Positions 45,940 to 54,644 of a stretch of 64,000 nt of DNA are shown here, in pieces. This stretch comes from Bacteroidota bacterium (lineage in GTDB: Bacteria; Bacteroidota; Ignavibacteria; Ignavibacteriales; Ignavibacteriaceae). Location of the stretch: the NCBI GenBank assembly GCA_022564295.1, contig JADFLR010000007.1:89151-153150 (forward strand), written 5' to 3'. Both the position numbers and the translations under genes were made by a program. The number at the start of each line of letters is the position of its first letter. Position 1 is the stretch's first letter. Below the pieces are notes generated by a model. It had not been told where the DNA came from and ran no database searches. It worked only from the letters and a program-made list of their open reading frames with translations.

Positions 45940-48531
45940 ATGGCAGTAAAGCAGAAGAAAACTTCAAAAAAAACTAAGCTGAAAAAAAAATCGACATTAG
46001 CAACTTTTAGTTTTGATAAATTAGTGCCTTCAAAATATCAACTAATAATTTTAGCTGCGTTAATTTTATTAGTTTTTCTTATCTTTTATTCGCCGTTGTA
46101 TTTCGGCGGAAAAACTTTTCAATCGGGCGATATAATTACAAGCCAAAGTGCGAAAACGTATTTAGAGAATCACGAAGACGGGTACACTCTCTGGAATCCT
46201 TATGTTTTTAATGGAATGCCAGCATACGCAATAGCAGTTGGCTACAAATGGTTTAATTTGATTTATGTCTCGCTCCGCACTGCAAGAGATATTTTCAGCA
46301 TCCCATTTACAATTGATTATGCGAAGTGGACGTTTTATTTAATTGCGCTTGCGTACACGATGTTCATCTTTATGATGAGCAGGACAAAAAACAAGCTGGT
46401 AAGTCTATTAGTTTCCCTGGCAAGTTCGTTCAGCACAGGTATAGTGGTTTTTCTGTTTATAGGTCATGTCACAAAACTTGCCGCTATATGGGTTTTCCCT
46501 ATAATTTTGCTCTTGCTGTTCAACTTTCAGAAGAAGATCAAATTTGTTGATGCTATGTTGCTGATAATATTCCTTGATATGATGTTCATCGGTTGGCACG
46601 TTCAGATAATATTCTACATGTTATTTGCTGTATTAATTTATTTCATTTACTACTTCCCAAGATCGCTAATAATCAAAGACAAATTATTAACTAAGCAATT
46701 GGCTAAATCTGCCGTAGTTTTTATTGGTGCAGTTATAATCGCATTGTTAATTCAAGCCGATAACTTCACACAAATTTGGGAATATAACCCCTTCTCAACA
46801 CGGGGAACTGAGAGCATATTAGAAAAACAATCAATTGTAACAGAGCAATCTGAATCAGACTTTTATCAGTATGCAACAAACTGGTCTTTTTCTCCGGGTG
46901 AAGTACTAACATTTATAATCCCTTCATATTATGGTTTCGGCAAATCAACATATCGCGGTCCACTTTCGCAAAACCAACCGGTTGAAGTGAACACATATTT
47001 TGGACAGATGCCTTTTGTTGATGTTGCACAGTACATGGGAGTAATTATTTTCTTCCTTGCAATTTTCTCAATGATAATTAATTGGAAAGACCCGCTTGTT
47101 CGTTACTTAACAATTCTATCCTTAGTAGCACTGCTTATTTCTTTCGGAAGAACATTCCCGTTTCTTTACGATCTGATGTTCAACTATTTTCCTTTCTTCG
47201 ATAAATTCAGAGTACCCTCTATGATTTTAGTACTCGTTCATTTAAGTTTTCCAATATTAGCAGGATTGGGAATTGCCAAAATAATTTCGCTGAAGAATGA
47301 ATCGGATAAAAAGACAGAAATTCTTGTACGGAACACAGCTTTAGTTTTTACAGGGTTATTAGCACTTACACTTATATTGGCTTCACCGATTAAAGAATGG
47401 TTTCTTGGAAGAGTTTCAGCAAGCGGAAGAGAAAATCAGCAGATAATTGCGTTGCACGATTACATGGCTGATATGTTCATTACCGATGCACGGCTTGCAT
47501 TCTTTTTCAGTGCTGCGGTATTCGGAATGTTTTATGCTTATTTCAAATCAAAATTAAGTACTGATTTAATGGTAATTGCAATAGCACTACTTATTATTAT
47601 AGATGTTGTAAGAATTGATTTAAGAGGTGAGACTTATGTTGAGTATTCACAAATTGAACAGTTGTTTAACAAGCCGGAATATATTCAAGCAATCGAATCA
47701 ACCAAAGATAATTCAATTTACAGGATATTAAATTTAAAACAAGATGGTTCGATTGGTTCACTAAATCAAAATTCAAATTTTAACGCATACTTTTTACAGC
47801 AGGATCTTTACGGTTTTTCCGGTATTAAGCCAAGAGCATTCCAGGATTATATGGATGTTTTAGGCAGTCCGGCAAATCCAACTCTTTGGCGAATGGCAAA
47901 TGTAAAATACATTGTCTTCGATAACCAGATAGATTATCCGGGATTGCAATTGATTTATTCGGGTAATAAAACTTTTGTATATAAAAACACAAATGTATTA
48001 CCAAGAGCATACTTTGTTAACTCAATTGATACAAGAACCGCTATGGAATTATTAAACGATGTAAAAAATAATTTGTTTGATCCCAAGGAAATTGCTTACG
48101 TAGAAGATGAATCAATTACAGTGGAAGAACCCGATAGTACGGTATTTGTTAAAATAGAAAGCTATAAAGATGAAACAATAACGCTAAATGTAAACGCAAG
48201 TGGGAACAACTTTCTCTTTTTAGGCGATACATATCTGAGTGGAGTAAATGAAATTAATATTTTTGGTATTAAAATTATTAGTTACGATGTGGGCTGGAAA
48301 GCTTACATAGATGGTAGCGAAACAAAAATTTACAAAGCCAACCACAATTTCAGGGGAATTGTAGTTCCCGAAGGCAAACATAAAGTTGAATTTGTTTATT
48401 TACCGTCATCGTTTGTTATTTCGAAGTATCTTACACTAATCCTTTCAATAATCCTTACGTTAACTATTATTGGTTTATTAGTTAAATTTATCTTAACTAA
48501 AAAACAAAAGAATTTACAAACAACCGTGTAG
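45940..48531 (+). CDS. YfhO-family multi-pass membrane protein
   Basis: 863 residues, with about a dozen membrane helices and large extracytoplasmic parts. YFGGKTFQSGDIITSQS and LWNPYVFNGMPAYAI match the YfhO start, and the long C-terminal beta region (about 600-830, with RIDLR, YRILNLKQDGS and a DVGWKAYIDG stretch) also fits. In Gram-positive bacteria YfhO-type GT-C proteins glycosylate lipoteichoic acid; here the lipid donor is likely made by the GT2 at 43.9 kb. Good ribosome site CAGGAG. Basic 24-residue cytoplasmic head. Confidence 0.87.
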   Translation: MAVKQKKTSKKTKLKKKSTLATFSFDKLVPSKYQLIILAALILLVFLIFYSPLYFGGKTFQSGDIITSQSAKTYLENHEDGYTLWNPYVFNGMPAYAIAVGYKWFNLIYVSLRTARDIFSIPFTIDYAKWTFYLIALAYTMFIFMMSRTKNKLVSLLVSLASSFSTGIVVFLFIGHVTKLAAIWVFPIILLLLFNFQKKIKFVDAMLLIIFLDMMFIGWHVQIIFYMLFAVLIYFIYYFPRSLIIKDKLLTKQLAKSAVVFIGAVIIALLIQADNFTQIWEYNPFSTRGTESILEKQSIVTEQSESDFYQYATNWSFSPGEVLTFIIPSYYGFGKSTYRGPLSQNQPVEVNTYFGQMPFVDVAQYMGVIIFFLAIFSMIINWKDPLVRYLTILSLVALLISFGRTFPFLYDLMFNYFPFFDKFRVPSMILVLVHLSFPILAGLGIAKIISLKNESDKKTEILVRNTALVFTGLLALTLILASPIKEWFLGRVSASGRENQQIIALHDYMADMFITDARLAFFFSAAVFGMFYAYFKSKLSTDLMVIAIALLIIIDVVRIDLRGETYVEYSQIEQLFNKPEYIQAIESTKDNSIYRILNLKQDGSIGSLNQNSNFNAYFLQQDLYGFSGIKPRAFQDYMDVLGSPANPTLWRMANVKYIVFDNQIDYPGLQLIYSGNKTFVYKNTNVLPRAYFVNSIDTRTAMELLNDVKNNLFDPKEIAYVEDESITVEEPDSTVFVKIESYKDETITLNVNASGNNFLFLGDTYLSGVNEINIFGIKIISYDVGWKAYIDGSETKIYKANHNFRGIVVPEGKHKVEFVYLPSSFVISKYLTLILSIILTLTIIGLLVKFILTKKQKNLQTTV

Positions 48532-48542
48532 ATATTTATTTC

Positions 48543-49898
48543 TTGGATAATAATGATAACATAGAAACCAGGATCAATTTCAAATCTGAGACATTTAAGA
48601 AGTATTTTAAAAACACTTCCTGGCTTTTTACCGAAAAAATTCTACGCTTACTTATCTCTTTAGTAGTTACCGTATTAGTGGTTCGTTATCTTGGTCCAAA
48701 GCAATTCGGTTTGTTAAGTTATGCAATTAGTTTTTACGGATTGTTCTCAGCTATTTCTATACTTGGTCTCGAAAGCATTTCAGTAAGAGAGCTTGTAAAA
48801 TATCCTGAGAGAAGAGACAACATATTAGGTTCTGTTTTTCTTCTTCGTTTGGTTGGGGGAATAGTTACCATAATCCTTATTGCTTTAACCCTGTTTATTT
48901 CCGGTGAACCAACTGATATTTCAATTCTTATACTCATTATTTCAACGTCAGCAATCTTCCAATCTTTCAGTGTTATAGATTATTTTTTCCGTGCAGAAGT
49001 AAGAGCAAAATATTCAGTTTATGTAATGACGGCTTCAGTGTTGTTCACATCATCGCTTAAAATTCTTTTAATAATTTTAGAAGCACCATTAATATATTTT
49101 GCAATCGTTTTTTCTGTTGAATTTTTTATAGCGGCGGCTGGCTTTCTTTTGGTTTACAAACACAACAAGCTCAAAATATTTAACTGGAAATTTCGTAAAG
49201 AAACAGCAATGAATCTTTTAAAAGATTCATGGCCGTTGATCCTTTCCGGTTTGGTTATAGCAATTTATACAAAGATTGACCAGGTGATGATAAAAAATAT
49301 TCTCGATAGTAAAGAATTAGGTTATTACGCAGCAGCAGTAAGATTAAGCGAAGCATGGTATTTTATTCCTGTTGCATTAACAAATGCGATATTTCCTGCA
49401 ATAGTTAATGCTAAAAAAGTAAGTAATAAATTTTATTTCAATCGTATGCAGAAACTTTACGATATACTTGCCTGGATGGCAATTGCAATTGCTGTGCCTG
49501 TAAGTATTTTTTCAAAGGATATAATTAATATTATTTTTGGTAATGAGTTCCAATCAGCAGCGCCGGTGTTAACAATCTATATTTGGGCGGGAGTTGCGGT
49601 GTTCCTTGGAGTTGCAAGCAGCCAGTATTTAATCACAGAAAATTTTACAAAGCTGTCATTTTTCAGAACCTTTATAGGAATGATTTTTAATGTAATCTTA
49701 AATTTGATTTTAATACCTAAGTATGGTATTGTTGGTGCTGCAGTCGCAACTTTGGTCTCTTACAGCGTTGCTACATTTTCATTAATTTTTATAAGTAAAA
49801 CATCTCTTCAGATTAAAATGATGTTAAAATCGATATTTTTAATTACATTCATTCAATATTTATTTGAAAAATGGAATAAATATTCAGAGAAAAAATAA
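48543..49898 (+). CDS. Oligosaccharide flippase (Wzx/MATE-like)
   Basis: 451 residues with about 12-14 helices. Family features are the N-terminal SWLFTEKILRLL, LGPKQFGLLSYAISF, and the repeated PLILSGLVIAIYTKIDQVMI block in the second half. It would move lipid-linked oligosaccharides across the inner membrane. The start is TTG, 11 bp after the YfhO-like gene; no ATG in frame precedes the conserved part. Confidence 0.9.
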   Translation: MDNNDNIETRINFKSETFKKYFKNTSWLFTEKILRLLISLVVTVLVVRYLGPKQFGLLSYAISFYGLFSAISILGLESISVRELVKYPERRDNILGSVFLLRLVGGIVTIILIALTLFISGEPTDISILILIISTSAIFQSFSVIDYFFRAEVRAKYSVYVMTASVLFTSSLKILLIILEAPLIYFAIVFSVEFFIAAAGFLLVYKHNKLKIFNWKFRKETAMNLLKDSWPLILSGLVIAIYTKIDQVMIKNILDSKELGYYAAAVRLSEAWYFIPVALTNAIFPAIVNAKKVSNKFYFNRMQKLYDILAWMAIAIAVPVSIFSKDIINIIFGNEFQSAAPVLTIYIWAGVAVFLGVASSQYLITENFTKLSFFRTFIGMIFNVILNLILIPKYGIVGAAVATLVSYSVATFSLIFISKTSLQIKMMLKSIFLITFIQYLFEKWNKYSEKK

Positions 49899-49900
49899 AA

Positions 49901-50162
49901 ATGTTATTTAATCCTAATAAAAGAACCAAAGGTTTTATCAAAGCTTTTGTCATTACGCTTATCAGGTTATCTAATGGATGTTGGTTGGTTTAGTGAATTT
50001 AAAACTGGAGAACCGGTTGATAAAAATTTCGAACCGCTTCCCTTGTTAACATATTCGTTTATAGATTTTATTATTGAAAGGCTAAGTAAAGAATTTAGTG
50101 TATTTGAAATTGGGAATGGTAATTCAGCATTGATTTTTTTAAAAAAAGAGTTAAGAATGTAA
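49901..50162 (+). pseudogene. Frameshifted, truncated methyltransferase remnant
   Basis: The ATG at 49901 opens one frame (MLFNPNKRTKGF...) that stops at TAG after 31 codons; a +1 shift near AGGTTATC (49965) brings in GYLMDVGWFSEFKTGEPVDK, PLPLLTY, SFIDFIIERL, and FEIGNGNSALIF (a SAM-loop-like motif). This arrangement is that of SAM-dependent methyltransferases seen in glycan clusters. It stops after about 87 codons, directly after the motif, so most of the enzyme is missing. The family placement is from memory of sequence patterns. Confidence 0.65.
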
Positions 50163-50222
50163 CTTAAGTTGAACATAATATTAAATAGTATTTTAAATTA
50201 AAAACTGTATGTACATATAAAG

Positions 50223-50852
50223 ATGTATAGTAAATTTAAGCAAGCGGTATATCAAAAGTTAATCCCCCTAATCAGGTTTTGGAAATATTTATCCTGGTAC
50301 TATTATCTAAATACAAATGATTCAATAAATTTAATTGTTGGTGCTGGTCCATTTAAGTTTAAAGGATGGTTCTCAACAGATATTGCTACTCTTGATGTTA
50401 CAAATGAGAATCATTTTAAAAAATATTTTAAGGATAAAAAAATTAACAAAATATTAGCTGAACATGTTCTGGAACACCTAACAGATGAAGAACTGGAATT
50501 AATGGTCAAACATCTTTATAGATACTCGGCTGATGATATCAATATCAGAATTGCAGTACCAGATGGATTTCATAAGGATGAGAATTACGTATGCGAAGTA
50601 AAGCCAGGTGGAACTGGACAAGGTGCTGAAGATCATAAGCACTTATTTAATTATAAAACACTTTCATCAATATTCGAAAAGCATGGTTTTGTTTCATATC
50701 TAAAAGAATATTGGGATAATGAAGGTGAGTTCCATACAACATACTCTAATGATGATTTCGGTATCATCCGGAGATCTTTTATTAATGATGATAGAAATAA
50801 AGATAAAGTACCTCGCTACACTTCTCTTATAATAGACTTTAAAAAGAAATAA
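50223..50852 (+). CDS. SAM-dependent methyltransferase-like protein
   Basis: 209 residues: LIVGAGPFKFKGWFSTDI, KILAEHVLEHLTDEELELM, and IAVPDGFHKDENY. The G-x-G motif is in the same place as in the 'GxG..W.S.D' group of glycan-associated methyltransferases, and EHVLEHL is the family's motif IV. Base composition is AT-rich. Likely methylates a sugar, or it could be a related non-catalytic protein. 60 bp after the remnant. Confidence 0.78.
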   Translation: MYSKFKQAVYQKLIPLIRFWKYLSWYYYLNTNDSINLIVGAGPFKFKGWFSTDIATLDVTNENHFKKYFKDKKINKILAEHVLEHLTDEELELMVKHLYRYSADDINIRIAVPDGFHKDENYVCEVKPGGTGQGAEDHKHLFNYKTLSSIFEKHGFVSYLKEYWDNEGEFHTTYSNDDFGIIRRSFINDDRNKDKVPRYTSLIIDFKKK

Positions 50853-51133
50853 CAATCTTAGAGTTCTTGCGTAAAAATAGAAAATGAATCAAGAATTTAT
50901 CATGGCGACATTTCATCTTCGGGCGGATTTTTCAAATTGGATTTGTAAGGAGGTTTGGTGGATAATTGAGGAAAATGAAGATCAATTTTTTTTGTTAACA
51001 TCCTAAACATAAACAATCAGAGAATTGAAAAAGTAACCTGTTTATAATAGTATTTTAAACTTAGTGCTTGTTATGAAAGCAAATAACTTTTTCCTCAAGA
51101 AAACTGTTCTGTATTATATTACTTTATGATAGT

Positions 51134-51361
51134 ATGTTTTTCTCAACAGTTTCAGGCGGAGTGCAATTTTACAGATTCAAAGAAGATGATTCTTCTGAAG
51201 TAAAAAATAAATTTAATAAAATCTCTACAATTTTATTTGAGTTATACGGATTTAATTGCAGAGCTTTTTGTTATAATCATTCTCTAAAAAACATCTTTGA
51301 GGAATGTACTCAAAGTCCTTTCCTTTTTTTATCTTGCACTAAAGAAAATTATTATCTTCAA
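51134..51361 (+). pseudogene. Possible remnant of a methyltransferase C-terminus, in frame with the next gene
   Basis: 76 codons in frame with the following glycosyltransferase from an ATG at 51134, but ILFELYGFNCRAFCYNHSL and EECTQSPFLFLSC read like the end of an FkbM-type methyltransferase. The rest of the 50853-51133 gap contains no supportable gene; a 38-codon open frame at 50884 resembles nothing I know. Low confidence; it could also be a real N-terminal extension. Confidence 0.3.
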
Positions 51362-52264
51362 ATGCAAGAATTAGCACCAATAGTATTATTTGTTTATAAC
51401 AGACCCTGGCATTCAAAAAAAACAGTTGAAGCAATAAATAAAAACATGTTAGCCGAAAAAAGTGAACTCTATATTTTTTCGGATGGGCCAAAGAATGACA
51501 AAGATATTGAGGGAGTTAAAAAAGTTAGAGAATTTATAAAGGGGATTAAAGGATTCAGTAAAACAGTTATCGTTGAAAGAGGAAAAAATTTAGGCCTGGC
51601 AAATTCTGTAATTAATGGAGTAACTGAAATACTTCAATACCATGATAGAGTAATTGTATTAGAGGATGATCTGATAAGTTCACTACACTTTTTAGAGTTT
51701 ATAAATTCTGCTTTAATCTTTTATGCAGATGATTCCAAGATAATATCAATCACTGGATATGGATTACCAATTAACATACCTTCAGATTATAAATATGAAT
51801 ATTATGTTTTACCGAGGGCCTCCTCATGGGGTTGGGCTAGTTGGAGAAATAGATGGATGGATGTTGATTGGCAAGTAAAAAATTATCAAGAATTTAATAA
51901 AGATAAAATTGAACAAAAGAAATTTAACAAAGGGGGAGAAGATTTAGTACCCATGCTGAAAGCCCAAATAAAGGGGGAAATAAATTCTTGGGCTATACGT
52001 TGGAGTTATTATCATTTTATTAAAAAAGGTCATTGTCTATATCCAGTTAAATCTAAAATTCAAAATATTGGTACTGACTCTTCGGGCACTCATTCATCAA
52101 CCACTAATAAATATAATGTCGAATTAGATTTCCATAAGTCTGGTTTTCAATTTCCCCGGAATTTAGAATTGGATAACAGCATAGTTAATAGAGTAAATGC
52201 ATTAGTAAGACCAAGTCTATTTCGAAAAGTGATTAACTATTTAAAGTATGATCTACTGAAATAA
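51362..52264 (+). CDS. GT-A type glycosyltransferase
   Basis: 300 residues from the ATG at 51362, where homology-like sequence starts (LAPIVLFVYNRP). Further features: HSKKTVEAINKN, IFSDGPKN, LVLEDD-type IVLEDDLISS (acid cluster for metal), and the SSWGWASWRNRWMDVDW region. It resembles the GT2-like family of nucleotide-sugar transferases in O-antigen and glycan clusters. No clear ribosome site, consistent with a disturbed 5' end. Confidence 0.8.
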   Translation: MQELAPIVLFVYNRPWHSKKTVEAINKNMLAEKSELYIFSDGPKNDKDIEGVKKVREFIKGIKGFSKTVIVERGKNLGLANSVINGVTEILQYHDRVIVLEDDLISSLHFLEFINSALIFYADDSKIISITGYGLPINIPSDYKYEYYVLPRASSWGWASWRNRWMDVDWQVKNYQEFNKDKIEQKKFNKGGEDLVPMLKAQIKGEINSWAIRWSYYHFIKKGHCLYPVKSKIQNIGTDSSGTHSSTTNKYNVELDFHKSGFQFPRNLELDNSIVNRVNALVRPSLFRKVINYLKYDLLK

Positions 52265-52378
52265 TAACCTTTAGATTATTTTTTTTGGCTGCATATAAAC
52301 AAATGTATTCTTTATAAACAAAGTTCTATTATTCTGATAAATGATTAAAAACAATAACATTAGATTCATTTACATTCC

Positions 52379-53203
52379 ATGAAAATTACATTCTGGAATA
52401 AAATTAAAATTTTGTTTGAGGTATATAAATGTTTGCCTCAGATACCAATGAAATATAGAATATATATTCTAATTAAACCCTTGGAAAGCACGCGATATAC
52501 TGAATTCGCATATTTATTTGGTTTTATTAAAAATTGCAGCGATTGTAATTTTAAGAAGATATTAGACATATCTTCTCCTTTCATAATGTCATATATTCTT
52601 TCAAAATATTCATACGTAATAAAAACGGATATAAATGAGAAAGAAAAAATTTTTATTAAAGAAAACAAACGTTTATCATTTCAAATTCAGGATGCGAGAA
52701 TGCTTACATATAAAAACAATCATTTTGATATGGTTTATTCTATAAGCGTTATTGAACACATTTTTAATAATTATTTGACTGCGATTAGAGAAATGATAAG
52801 AGTTGTTAAGAATGGAGGTTATATATATTTAACGTTTCCTGTATCGAACAGATATACTGAAGAATGGATAAATTCAGATATTTATTCTAACCAGGGAAAA
52901 TCAGATAGCAAAACATTTTTTCAATACAGATTTGATGAACGAAAGTTTAATGAAATAATTAATAAATTATCTAATGTTAAAATAATTTCGTATTCGATAT
53001 ATTGGGAAAGAAAAAATGAGCTATATAATAGATATATAGAAAAAATAAGAAAAAAGATCCCTATCTCTCACTTGAATTTCTTAAAGGATTCTCTGCTTCA
53101 GTTTTACTATGGTTTTACGCTTCTAAAATCTGATCCGGAAAGTTTTATTAAAGCTAAATGCTTTGGTAATGTTTCAATTATTTTAAAAAAGATTAGTAAA
53201 TGA
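52379..53203 (+). CDS. SAM-dependent methyltransferase (Methyltransf_11 type)
   Basis: 274 residues, AT-rich. ILDISSPFIMSYIL stands for motif I, with TDIN as the acidic end; motif IV is FDMVYSISVIEHI, and VVKNGGYIYLTFP is motif VI. Motif I has lost the usual G-x-G (ISSP), so activity is uncertain. ATGA overlap with the GT9 gene. Confidence 0.75.
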   Translation: MKITFWNKIKILFEVYKCLPQIPMKYRIYILIKPLESTRYTEFAYLFGFIKNCSDCNFKKILDISSPFIMSYILSKYSYVIKTDINEKEKIFIKENKRLSFQIQDARMLTYKNNHFDMVYSISVIEHIFNNYLTAIREMIRVVKNGGYIYLTFPVSNRYTEEWINSDIYSNQGKSDSKTFFQYRFDERKFNEIINKLSNVKIISYSIYWERKNELYNRYIEKIRKKIPISHLNFLKDSLLQFYYGFTLLKSDPESFIKAKCFGNVSIILKKISK

Positions 53204-54378
53204 AATTTTTAACCTGGGTAAAGAGATTTATTTTTTGGATAATAGATATATTAAGATACATTCCGTTAAAACTAATTGATTATTTCTTCATTGGCAGAAA
53301 AATATCCTGTGAAGACTATTCGCTTTTTATTATTAAGCTTGACGAAATAGGTGATTATATCTTATTTCGCAATTTTTTAGAGATTTTGGCCAATAGTAAT
53401 CGATTCAAAGCTTACAATATTACTTTGTGTGGAAATGTTATCTGGAAAGAGATAGCAGAGAAAATAGATTTTAAATATATTAACAATTTTGTATGGTTAA
53501 ACAAAAACAGATATGTAAATAATATCTTATACAGAAATAAAATAAATAGAATGCTATATAAGAAGAAGTTTAAAGTTGTAATTAACGCATCTTATTCCAG
53601 AAGTTTCTTTTTGGATGATGCCATTGTCAATCTTATAAATGCAGAGAAGAAGGTTGGATTTTCAACCGATCTTTCAAATCTTTTCTCTTGGCAGAGATTA
53701 ATTTCGGATAAATATTATAATTGTTTAATAGATACAGATAAGATAGCATTTGAATTTTATAAAAATGGATTTCTGGTTTCAAAAATTCTTGATGAGGAAG
53801 TAAAAATCTACAAGCCATCAATTGATTGTCTTAATTTGAAATGTAATATTAGAATTAATGAAGAATATGTTACATTTTACTTGGGGGGAAGGAAAGATTA
53901 CAAAAGATGGAATATTGAAAATTTCGTTAAAGTTGCTGAATATATTCATCAAAATTCACACTATAAAATTATCATATTAGGTGCGAAAACTGATTTAAAA
54001 TATTCAAATAAATTTAAATTGCTATTTAAACAATCAATAATTATCGATTTGATTGGCAAAACTTCATTAATTGATATTATTAAAATTTTGTTCAGTGCTA
54101 AATTTCTTCTTTGCAATGACTCTGGCATAGCTCACATCTCAGCAGCAGTAGGAACATCAACCGTAGTTTTATTAAATGGTACTCATTTTGGCAGATTTTT
54201 CCCTTATCCGGAGGAGTCGAAATTAAATGTATTTACAATTTATCCGGATAAAATAACTGACCGAATGAACGATATTGACTATTTAAAACAGAAGTATGAA
54301 TATCGTTCACCCTTAGCTATTAATACGATTAGTGTTGATACTGTCAAATCAAAGATTGAAGGTATACTTGGAAATTAG
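53200..54378 (+). CDS. Glycosyltransferase family 9 protein (heptosyltransferase-like)
   Basis: 392 residues, GT-B fold. Terminal domain features: FYLGGRKDYKRWN (phosphate-binding type), LLCNDSGIAHISAAVGTSTVVLLNGTHFGRFFPYP, the GT9 signature DSGxxHxAAA. The N-terminal LDEIGDYILFRNFLEIL replaces the usual LGDxxLxxP. It would add heptose-like or other sugars to a lipid-linked glycan. Overlaps the preceding gene by 4 bp. Confidence 0.85.
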   Translation: MKFLTWVKRFIFWIIDILRYIPLKLIDYFFIGRKISCEDYSLFIIKLDEIGDYILFRNFLEILANSNRFKAYNITLCGNVIWKEIAEKIDFKYINNFVWLNKNRYVNNILYRNKINRMLYKKKFKVVINASYSRSFFLDDAIVNLINAEKKVGFSTDLSNLFSWQRLISDKYYNCLIDTDKIAFEFYKNGFLVSKILDEEVKIYKPSIDCLNLKCNIRINEEYVTFYLGGRKDYKRWNIENFVKVAEYIHQNSHYKIIILGAKTDLKYSNKFKLLFKQSIIIDLIGKTSLIDIIKILFSAKFLLCNDSGIAHISAAVGTSTVVLLNGTHFGRFFPYPEESKLNVFTIYPDKITDRMNDIDYLKQKYEYRSPLAINTISVDTVKSKIEGILGN

Positions 54379-54567
54379 TTAAAAATAATTTTTTAAATAA
54401 AGAATTATTAATAGTGGATAATGAATATTTTTTGTCGTAACGTTAATATTGTTAAGTAATGGGATATGGAATGAAAATACAAAACATCACATTTATCCTT
54501 CTTTTCGCTACAGCTGACATAAGCACCCCCTGTTTGATTTCACATTATTTTAGTTCAAATAATATTA

Positions 54568-54597
54568 TATGTTTGAAACAAAAATTATTCAAACATA
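54568..54597. promoter_or_regulatory. Inverted repeat upstream of the T9SS cargo gene
   Basis: TATGTTTGAA (54568-54577) and TTCAAACATA (54588-54597) are exact 10-bp arms separated by 10 bp, 47 bp before the ATG. TTTG (54572-54575) and TAATTATT 20 bp later form a weak promoter-like pair within it, so it could be an operator. The rest of 54379-54644 is AT-rich with no other feature. Confidence 0.4.
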
Positions 54598-54644
54598 ATT
54601 ATTTTATTAAATAACAATCTATTAATATTTTAGAAGTGTTTAAA

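Noticed and set aside
50884..51000. 38-codon open frame MNQEFIMATF...
   Set aside because: No ribosome site, no resemblance, within a decayed stretch.
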